A stretch of DNA of 6,725 nucleotides from Phycisphaerales bacterium (GTDB lineage: Bacteria > Planctomycetota > Phycisphaerae > Phycisphaerales > SM1A02), in the NCBI GenBank assembly GCA_007125255.1, contig SLDM01000515.1, positions 1 through 6,725 of the forward strand, read 5' to 3'. The notes below the pieces were generated by a model. It saw only the letters and a program-made list of their open reading frames with translations, did not search any database and had not been told where the DNA came from. The translations under genes and the position numbers were made by a program. This document shows positions 1 through 5,147 of the stretch, in pieces (the stretch's first letter is position 1; the number at the start of each line of letters is the position of its first letter).

Positions 1-1950
1 CGGCTTCGGCTTCGGGCCGGGCGCCGGTGCGCTCGAGACCGACGTGCCGCCGCCGCTCTTTGATGGCCGCGATCCGCCCGAGCTCGACTGGCCGCTCACC
101 TTGAACTGGCCCACGATCTCGCGCAGGGCCGTCACCTGGGAGGACGTTTCCTCTGCGCCGGAGGCGAGCTCTTCGGCATTCCCCGCATTCTGCTGGGTCA
201 CCTTGTCCAGCTCGCTCACACCCGTATTGATCTGGCTGATGCCCGAGGACTGTTCACCGCTCGCCGAGGCGATCTCGCCCAGCAGCGTGTCAACCTTGTT
301 CGTACTCGTCACGATGTCACTGAGCACTTCCGCCACACGGACGGCCACCTGAACGCCCTCCTCGCATTTCGTGCCGGATTCTTCGATCATCTGTGAGGTG
401 TTCTTCGCCGCTTCCGCTGAACGCTGCGCGAGGTTGCGCACCTCTTCGGCGACCACCGCAAAGCCCTTGCCCGCTTCGCCCGCTCGCGCCGCTTCAACCG
501 CCGCGTTCAGGGCCATCAGGTTCGTCTGGGAGGCGATCTCGTCAATGACCTTGATGATCTTCGCCATCTCCTCGCTGGAGTTCTTGATCTCGTTCATCGA
601 CGCGCTCATCCGCGTCATTTCCTTCTGGCCGAGCTCGACCGCCTTGCTCGACTCATCCGAGAGACCGTTGGCCTGACGGGCGTTCTCCGCGTTCTGCTGC
701 GTCATCGCCGACATCTGCTCGATCGATGAGCTGATCTCTTCCAGGCTCGACGCCTGCTCGGAGGCGCCCTCCGCCAGGGACTGGCTCGCCGAAGCAATTT
801 GAACCGCACCGGCGTCGATCTGCTCAGTTGCTGAGACAATCGACTCGATCAGAGACTGCAGTGATTCGCTCATCTCATTGATCGCGATCGTCAGGTCGCC
901 CACCTCGTCATTCGAAGTGACGGCAAGAGGTGCGCCCGTGAGGTCACCATTCGCGACCTCCTGAGCGCGTTCGAGCACTCGGTTGATCGCACTCACGATC
1001 CGTCGGCTGAGAAGAACAGCGACGGCGATGCCGATGATCGCAGCTGCTACGGTCATCATGATGATGATGTACTGGGTGGTGGCCACGGCGGCGGAGACGA
1101 TCTGCACGTCGTGATCAGCGTCACTCGCGAGGGATTCCTGAATCTCACGGTTGTAGTCGGCGATCTGAGGTCCGTAGACATCGATCCGATTCTGGACGAG
1201 ATCGTTACGCTGACGCACGTACGTCTGGACCCGGTCCACCGCGCCGGCATATTCATCCAGCAGACTCAGGGCCCCTTGATACGCCTGCTCCGCACTTCCG
1301 GTGCTGTTCTCAGCGCGGCGACTCAATCGCTCACGGGTATCGCGAATCTCCTGTTGCGCCCGCTGGTAGTTTGCATCCGTGTTCATCGTGAGGTAGTTCA
1401 TCACGTAGATACGGGCGAGGAGGAAGTCCTGCATGGCCTGGGCTGCCCCTTGGGCGTAGCCCAGATCCTCGCCCTCGAACGCATGCGTTACGATGCCGTC
1501 AAGGTGCTGGCGGAGCTCGCCACCCAGCCGGTGGACATCCTCTTCCACGATCCGGTTGCGTGCGTGAGAGACAGTCTGTACCTCATTGAAGGCGCGGTAA
1601 TAATCTTCGAAGCCGGCACGGATTCGTGACAGGGCTTCGACTCGCTCCGGATGGGTGAATCGCTCTTCACACGCTTCAAGATCGGCGAGGAAATTGTCGC
1701 GAGCCTGGTTGAACGCGCGAACCGACTCTTCATCGTTGTTGATGAGGAAGTCCTGAACGCGCATGCGCATGGTCAACATGCCCTCCATGAACTCGGCGCC
1801 CTGAATCAGATCGGTGGTGATGCTCCCGAGATCATTCACACCGTGGTCAGCCGTTCGTCCGCCTCGAATGGCGACCAGGCCGACGATAATCAGCAGGAGG
1901 ATGAGTGATGCAAAGCCCAGCCCCAGTTTGGTGGCGATGGTGAGTTTCAT
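1..1950 (-). CDS. Methyl-accepting chemotaxis protein (3' end outside window)
   Basis: Transmembrane chemoreceptor that senses ligands outside the cytoplasmic membrane and controls a CheA kinase through CheW. The frame is open from ATG 1950-1948 to the window edge, giving 650 codons; the C-terminus is missing. A short charged N-terminus leads into membrane segment 1 (about residues 10-28). A helical extracytoplasmic domain of about 260 residues follows, longer than a simple four-helix bundle and suggestive of a helical bimodular (HBM) type. Membrane segment 2 is at about 293-315, HAMP at about 316-370, then the cytoplasmic coiled coil. The hairpin tip is unmistakable: EIASQTNLMALNAAVEAARA then GEAGKGFAVVAEEVRNLAQR (about 471-510). 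Gln/Glu-rich methylation-type helices lie at about 388-413 and 562-605. The tail from about 620 is Ser/Gly then Pro/Lys rich (PAPGPKPKP). The start is supported by AGGAG 7 nt upstream. Ligand unknown. An insertion sequence now lies immediately upstream. Confidence 0.96.
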   Translation of the reverse strand, partial: MKLTIATKLGLGFASLILLLIIVGLVAIRGGRTADHGVNDLGSITTDLIQGAEFMEGMLTMRMRVQDFLINNDEESVRAFNQARDNFLADLEACEERFTHPERVEALSRIRAGFEDYYRAFNEVQTVSHARNRIVEEDVHRLGGELRQHLDGIVTHAFEGEDLGYAQGAAQAMQDFLLARIYVMNYLTMNTDANYQRAQQEIRDTRERLSRRAENSTGSAEQAYQGALSLLDEYAGAVDRVQTYVRQRNDLVQNRIDVYGPQIADYNREIQESLASDADHDVQIVSAAVATTQYIIIMMTVAAAIIGIAVAVLLSRRIVSAINRVLERAQEVANGDLTGAPLAVTSNDEVGDLTIAINEMSESLQSLIESIVSATEQIDAGAVQIASASQSLAEGASEQASSLEEISSSIEQMSAMTQQNAENARQANGLSDESSKAVELGQKEMTRMSASMNEIKNSSEEMAKIIKVIDEIASQTNLMALNAAVEAARAGEAGKGFAVVAEEVRNLAQRSAEAAKNTSQMIEESGTKCEEGVQVAVRVAEVLSDIVTSTNKVDTLLGEIASASGEQSSGISQINTGVSELDKVTQQNAGNAEELASGAEETSSQVTALREIVGQFKVSGQSSSGGSRPSKSGGGTSVSSAPAPGPKPKP

Positions 1951-1957
1951 GATGGTG

Positions 1958-1962
1958 CTCCT
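1958..1962 (-). promoter_or_regulatory. Shine-Dalgarno of the chemoreceptor gene
   Basis: On the minus strand TAGGAG is followed by seven bases (CACCATC) and the ATG at 1950-1948. It fixes the receptor start. The left target-site duplication ends one base upstream of AGGAG, so the IS spared the ribosome binding site but removed all native sequence upstream of it. Confidence 0.85.
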
Positions 1963-1963
1963 A

Positions 1964-1971
1964 GGTGAATC
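1964..1971. repeat. Left copy of 8-bp target-site duplication (GGTGAATC)
   Basis: GGTGAATC directly abuts the left IS end and is identical to the copy at 3524-3531. Eight base pairs is the duplication length known for IS66-family transposition. A perfect pair implies a simple and probably fairly recent insertion with no later rearrangement of the ends. Confidence 0.95.
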
Positions 1972-1993
1972 GTAACACTTCACCCATCTGCGA
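1972..1993 (+). repeat. Left terminal inverted repeat of the IS66 element
   Basis: Twenty-two bases starting GTAACACTTCACCCA match the reverse complement of the right end at 20 positions; mismatches are at positions 16 and 17 (TC versus AG) and TGCGA matches again at 18-22. The GTAA tip is common in IS66 elements. The transposase stop codon (minus-strand TGA at 1982-1980) lies inside this repeat. Confidence 0.92.
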
Positions 1994-3428
1994 CGGCGGT
2001 GCCGGGCAGGGGCGGGAGATGGCCGTCGATGAGCCGCTGCCGCAGTGCGTCGGCGATGACCGTCAAGGCATCATGGCCGCGTAACTCCAGCGTGCGGCAG
2101 ATGCTCATCAGCATCGCCTGCGTCGCCGCACCGCGTTCCGAACGATTCGACTGGCTGTTTTTCCGCAGAATGACCGCCGGCCTGATCTGACGCTCCGCAA
2201 AGTTGTTCTCCCACGGCACATCCGGATAGTCCAGGAACGTGAACAACCAGTCACGATGTCGACTGAGACGCTTCGCCAATCGTTTGGCATCCGCATCGGT
2301 GTATGCGCCATCCGCCAGCGCGTTCAACCGTTCGTCGATCCGCTTTACCTTGCTCGGATGCTCCTTCTTCGCCGGCTCATCGCTCAGTTTGCGCAGGCGC
2401 ACGCCATCACGAATCAATCGCTTCAACTTCTTTGCAAACGCACGCCATTCTTCACTGACGTTCTTCTCATCCACCGTCTCGATCTCTCTGAGCAGGTGCA
2501 CCAGACAGTACTGCCGCTCCGCGGCATTGACCCATTCGTACGCCCGCCAGAAGTCCGTGATCAGGACGCCATTGAAGTCTTCCGTGAAGAACTTCAGGAG
2601 CGCCGGGCTGCCGCGTGAAGGGTCAATCATGAAGTAGCAGCAGCGCGGATTCGTGAAGCACCACAGCCAGTGCGTGTGACCATTGACCCGCCAGCCGGTC
2701 TCATCTCCGTGCAGAACCGCAGATTGCTTCGCTTCTTCGCCGATCTGCTCGTACCACGGCTCCAGTTCCTCGGCCATGCGTTGCCAGATCGCCACCAGGC
2801 CCCCGGCACTCAAATGCGTCTTCAGGTGTTGCGAGAAGATGCGGGTGATATTCTTGATCGTGATGCCGAGGCCGTAGTGGAACCACGCCATCGTCGCCGC
2901 GGCGCGGTGGCCGATCGTCGCTTTGGGCATCGCATCGACCACGGCCGGTTCGATGTACTGTTTGCACGTGCCGCACCATTGCCGGGGGATCGTGTGTTCG
3001 CTCGTCTCGGTGGAAAGATTCAATGGCAGGTCAACGATGATTCGCCTGCGATGCTTGCGGGCGGCATGCACTTCGCCTTCGCAGTACGGGCAATGCTTGA
3101 GTTCATCGTGCTCGATGTGCCGATCGACCTGTTCCGGCATCGGGCGGCGTCGGCCCTGATGTCCCGGCTTCGCGCCGGGCTTCTTGCCGCTTCGCTTCCG
3201 CTGCTTCCCCTTGGCGTACACCGGCTGCTGGCCGGAAGGCGTGGACGGCGTGATGCCGGGTTGATTGCCGCGCAACTGATTGATTGTCTGCAGGGCGGCG
3301 ATCAGCGCGAGGCGGGCCAGTTCTGGATCGAGTTCCTCGATCTGCGCTTCGGTGAGTTCACCGCGTACCGCACGCTCGATGACCTGATCGTTACTGAGTT
3401 GTTCGAGTGCATCCGTGCTCACACCCAT
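1980..3428 (-). CDS. tnpC: IS66-family transposase (TnpC-type, DDE)
   Basis: Catalyses DNA cleavage and strand transfer at the IS ends. The chosen ATG at 3428-3426 gives 482 residues; an in-frame GTG at 3461 would add 11. Neither has a convincing Shine-Dalgarno. In ATG-start numbering, an N-terminal Leu-rich helical segment (about 8-55) is followed by a basic Lys/Arg/Gly linker (about 70-97). Next is the IS66 zinc-binding motif with Cys pairs CPYC (113-116) and CGTC (152-155). The catalytic core has Asp242 (HGDETGW), Asp292 (LITDFWRAY) and Glu412 (NNFAERQIRP), followed by the family's LRKNSQSNRSERGA stretch. The full DDE triad and zinc ligands with no frameshift suggest an active enzyme. The stop codon lies in the left terminal repeat, 29 bp before the chemoreceptor ATG, so readthrough into that gene is likely. 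Confidence 0.96.
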   Translation of the reverse strand: MGVSTDALEQLSNDQVIERAVRGELTEAQIEELDPELARLALIAALQTINQLRGNQPGITPSTPSGQQPVYAKGKQRKRSGKKPGAKPGHQGRRRPMPEQVDRHIEHDELKHCPYCEGEVHAARKHRRRIIVDLPLNLSTETSEHTIPRQWCGTCKQYIEPAVVDAMPKATIGHRAAATMAWFHYGLGITIKNITRIFSQHLKTHLSAGGLVAIWQRMAEELEPWYEQIGEEAKQSAVLHGDETGWRVNGHTHWLWCFTNPRCCYFMIDPSRGSPALLKFFTEDFNGVLITDFWRAYEWVNAAERQYCLVHLLREIETVDEKNVSEEWRAFAKKLKRLIRDGVRLRKLSDEPAKKEHPSKVKRIDERLNALADGAYTDADAKRLAKRLSRHRDWLFTFLDYPDVPWENNFAERQIRPAVILRKNSQSNRSERGAATQAMLMSICRTLELRGHDALTVIADALRQRLIDGHLPPLPGTAVADG

Positions 3429-3450
3429 GATATAGCACACGAATCGCCAT

Positions 3451-3474
3451 GGCGCAACCACAAGATATTGCGCC
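3451..3474 (-). promoter_or_regulatory. Hairpin in the transposase leader
   Basis: GGCGCAA and TTGCGCC form a perfect 7-bp stem with a 10-nt loop. It lies inside the IS between the right terminal repeat and the transposase ATG, ending 22 nt before that ATG. Leader hairpins in transposons often limit transposase translation from outside transcripts; that role is only inferred here. No T-run follows, so it does not look like a terminator. Confidence 0.35.
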
Positions 3475-3497
3475 GTACGTCATCCGATCATCGCGTG

Positions 3498-3506
3498 ATT
3501 ATCGCA
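3498..3506 (-). promoter_or_regulatory. Possible extended -10 promoter element for the transposase
   Basis: The minus strand reads TGCGATAAT, an extended -10 pattern (TG, one base, then a hexamer matching TATAAT at five of six positions). It overlaps the inner edge of the right terminal repeat and points toward the transposase gene. I see no good -35 hexamer at the usual distance. Weak evidence from pattern alone. Confidence 0.25.
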
Positions 3507-3523
3507 CTTGGGTGAAGTGTTAC
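3502..3523 (-). repeat. Right terminal inverted repeat of the IS66 element
   Basis: Read on the minus strand it begins GTAACACTTCACCCA and matches the left end at 20 of 22 positions. It directly abuts the second GGTGAATC copy. Confidence 0.92.
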
Positions 3524-3531
3524 GGTGAATC
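3524..3531. repeat. Right copy of 8-bp target-site duplication (GGTGAATC)
   Basis: Identical to 1964-1971 and immediately outside the right IS end. Removing the IS and one copy restores a 52-bp cheW-to-receptor intergenic gap. Confidence 0.95.
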
Positions 3532-3562
3532 AATCCGGGTTCAACATGACAGGCCGGGCGTC

Positions 3563-4108
3563 TCACTGCGCCGAGGTGTCATTCTCGTGTGTGGTTCCGA
3601 ACAGTTTCTCCGCCTCCGCGGAAGTGACGATCTCATCGATGTTCAGCAGGACGACGACCTTGTCGCGCACCTTGCCGATGGCGGTGATGTATTCCAGCGG
3701 CACGGAACAGCCGAAGCGCGGCGGGGCGTCGACCTGGGTCGCCGCAATATCGAGGACCTCACGTACCGAATCGACAATGATGCCGATCTCGAAGTGCTGC
3801 TCGGAAGATGCGCGGCCGACCTCGACGACGATCACGCAGGTCTGATCGGTATACGCAACGGGGTCCATCCCGAACCTGGTGCGCAGCTCGATCACCGGGA
3901 TGATCTTGCCACGGAGATTGATGACCCCTTTGACGTAGGCGGGGGTCTGAGGCAGTGGAGTGATCTCCATGAGCCCGATGATCTCCCGTACGGTCAGAAT
4001 TTCGAGGGCATACTCCTCTTCTCCGAGATGGAAGGAGAGAAACTTGTCAGTGTCGATGCGGACTTCAGCTTCGCGGGTTGCGACGTCTTCCTGTGTGTCG
4101 GCTGCCAT
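3563..4108 (-). CDS. cheW: Chemotaxis coupling protein CheW
   Basis: Cytoplasmic adaptor that links chemoreceptor tips to the CheA kinase in signalling arrays. It is 181 residues, slightly longer than the usual 150-170 owing to a charged N-terminal tail (about 1-19) and a short polar C-terminal tail. The SH3-like double barrel is intact: FLSFHLGEEEYALEI (about 23-37), VREIIGLMEITPLP (40-53), VKGVINLRGKIIPVIELRTR (59-78; the NLRG arginine is a known receptor and CheA contact), IIVDSVREVLDI (110-121) and the closing VVVLLNIDEI (151-160). The ATG at 4108-4106 has AGGAG eight bases upstream. It originally lay 52 bp before the chemoreceptor gene and probably shared its transcript; an IS now separates them. 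A relic resembling cheA ends 24 bp upstream. Confidence 0.97.
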   Translation of the reverse strand: MAADTQEDVATREAEVRIDTDKFLSFHLGEEEYALEILTVREIIGLMEITPLPQTPAYVKGVINLRGKIIPVIELRTRFGMDPVAYTDQTCVIVVEVGRASSEQHFEIGIIVDSVREVLDIAATQVDAPPRFGCSVPLEYITAIGKVRDKVVVLLNIDEIVTSAEAEKLFGTTHENDTSAQ

Positions 4109-4116
4109 GACGAACG

Positions 4117-4121
4117 CTCCT
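4117..4121 (-). promoter_or_regulatory. Shine-Dalgarno of cheW
   Basis: Minus-strand AGGAG is followed by eight bases and the cheW ATG. It falls between the relic frame's stop codon (4135-4133) and cheW, as in a tight operon. Confidence 0.8.
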
Positions 4122-4132
4122 ACAGCATGAGG

Positions 4133-4585
4133 TCAGATGACGGATGCAACGGCGGTGTCGTCAACGGTGCCGCCTGCTTCGCGGGTCAGAGCCACGCGGC
4201 CGTTGCCGAGAGTGACGCCGCCGGAGACGCTCGTGACCGTCTCCGCGGTTGACAGCCCCGGATCGAGCGCGAGTTTGAAGTCATCGTTGTCTTTCGGAGC
4301 TTTCCGGCGGCGATCCATGGACAGGAGGCCTATGTCGAACGCCTGATCGAGAGTCTTCGCCCGGCTCGGGAAGCACCGGTCATGCTCCTTCTCGTTGACG
4401 ATGGGACTTCCGGAGCGGTCGATGCGGGGAGGCAGAGGTCCGTGAACGGGTTCAGGCAACCTTTGATCGCACGCGTGACGCACCTTTGGAGGCATGCCGC
4501 GCAAACTCACGAGACCGGGCAGGTCGCGTCTGTCGACCGGCACAGATGTTCGGACGAGCTCTTCGATGTGTTCCTGCATCTCCAC
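4133..4585 (-). pseudogene. Probable cheA relic: fragment of the chemotaxis kinase ATPase domain
   Basis: Open frame of 150 codons from a GTG at 4585, with a stop just upstream (TGA ACC GTG) and no Shine-Dalgarno, so probably not an intact gene. Residues 109-123, PGLSTAETVTSVSGG (4261-4217), match the CheA ATP-lid region, whose family consensus runs PGFSTAE-VT-VSGRGVGMDVV; a GGTV at 138-141 sits roughly where CheA has its LGGTV. Before it, SRAKTLDQAFDIGLLS (74-89) and KDNDDFKLALD (98-108) follow the order of CheA's RAKA...GLL and SDDE-LKLIF segments. The GRGVGMDVV glycine motif is eroded to GVTLGNGRV. CheA is normally about 600-750 residues and continues with the P5 domain; this frame stops at once, 24 bp before cheW. 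Position immediately upstream of cheW is typical for cheA. Assignment is from remembered family motifs, not a search. It could instead be a diverged unknown protein. Confidence 0.55.
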
Positions 4586-4715
4586 GGTTCATGTCCAGCA
4601 ACGGGTGTTGTAAATGACATCAAGGCGATCCGTCTATCGGAACGGTGCAGAGTGAAGTCAAGTGCCAGGTTGAGCTCCAGATCGCATTCAGAGAAATCAC
4701 TAGCGGTGGTCGCGC

Positions 4716-4901
4716 TCACACGACCAGGAACACGCGAATCTCAGGTGAAACACGCAAAGACCGGTGGAACGTCTGAATTGCATCCGCAGTGTCAATCGAT
4801 GCGCATTGAGCCGTGCAGTTCAAGACGATGGCCAGAACAGCCAGGGTATCCCTCGCTGCGCCCGGAACGGAGCTGGTGGAGCGCCCGTGCAGTGAGCATG
4901 T
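4716..4901 (-). pseudogene. Possible STAS-domain gene remnant
   Basis: The last 60 codons of a minus-strand frame that runs from a GTG at 5081 to TGA 4718-4716 resemble a STAS domain. LHGRSTSSVPGAARDTL parallels the first strand and helix (consensus L-G-LTI--A--L-D-LL). IVLNCTAQCASIDTADAI parallels the central strand and loop (LDLS-V--IDTAGLQ). IRVFLVV parallels the next strand. STAS proteins are sometimes encoded beside cheA in chemosensory operons. The first 60 codons of the frame (5081-4902) are Pro/Ser/Arg-rich and look noncoding, and the C-terminal STAS helix is missing, so any gene is broken. Evidence is motif spacing only; chance resemblance is quite possible. Confidence 0.3.
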
Positions 4902-5147
4902 TGCTCGTGATCGTGGTGATGCATGCCCGCCTGGTCGAGATGACTCAGGAGCTGGAGGCGCGTGAGGGGCTCTCAAACTCTCGTTGAAGGGGATAGAGGC
5001 CTTGCCGGCATCGTCCGGTCTGTCAACGCTACGGTTGCGCGCAGATGAGAACGTGTCGAGACAGACTTTGGCTTCATCCACTCCCCTGCCTGAGGGGCAA
5101 CACTCTTTGCGACGCGGCCGATACCGTCGTGCGAGGCCAACGGTTCT
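4902..5147. other. Apparent noncoding or eroded stretch downstream of the hybrid kinase
   Basis: No frame on either strand here looks protein-like. It contains a small inverted repeat (CCCCT and AGGGG around a 5-base loop, 5083-5097) 50 bp past the kinase stop, without a T-run. With 4586-4715, also featureless to my eye, it completes a 1039-bp gap without an intact gene between the kinase and cheW, unusually long for this otherwise compact cluster. Confidence 0.5.

Larger units (their letters stand above)
1972..3523 (-). mobile_element. Complete IS66-family insertion sequence, single-gene (ISBst12-like) type, 1552 bp
   Basis: The boundaries are read directly: 22-bp terminal inverted repeats beginning GTAACACTTCACCCA, with flanking 8-bp direct repeats GGTGAATC. 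It carries one gene, an IS66 TnpC-type DDE transposase transcribed leftward; there is no room for the tnpA and tnpB genes of classical three-gene IS66 elements. This matches the ISBst12-like subgroup, which has only the large transposase gene. The element sits between cheW and the chemoreceptor gene in the same orientation as both. Nothing appears truncated, so it may be mobile. Confidence 0.95.

Noticed and set aside
1654..1661. A third GGTGAATC inside the receptor gene as a possible second insertion scar or hot spot
   Set aside because: It lies within intact coding sequence (ERFTHPE) with no terminal repeat beside it; a single 8-mer recurrence is plausible by chance.
3429..3461. Upstream GTG start for the transposase adding 11 residues
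   Set aside because: The added residues (VAPWRFVCYI) are not like IS66 N-termini, the GTG falls in the leader hairpin loop, and no Shine-Dalgarno precedes it; ATG 3428 is preferred, though its own ribosome site is also weak.
2670..3515. Plus-strand open frame of 281 codons inside the IS
   Set aside because: It is an antisense shadow of the transposase gene, with no family motifs and no plausible ribosome binding site.
3449..4252. Plus-strand open frame of 267 codons
   Set aside because: It crosses the IS right end, the intergenic gap and all of cheW in antisense; a frame spanning an IS junction and an intact opposite-strand gene is an artefact.
4500..4579. CheW-like motif (LPGLVSLRG) suggesting a duplicated cheW fragment
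   Set aside because: Only the LRG tripeptide and spacing agree with CheW's GVINLRG; there is no DNA similarity to the neighbouring cheW and the rest of the frame fits CheA better.
4382..4987. Plus-strand open frame of 201 codons across the gap upstream of cheW
   Set aside because: No Shine-Dalgarno, no recognisable domain, Arg/Ser/His-rich composition typical of an antisense reading, and it lies opposite the minus-strand relics. A short hydrophobic and coiled-coil-like stretch near its end is not enough to call a gene.
5083..5097. Terminator after the hybrid kinase gene
   Set aside because: The CCCCT/AGGGG stem has only 5 bp and no T-run on either strand, so it is too weak to call an intrinsic terminator.
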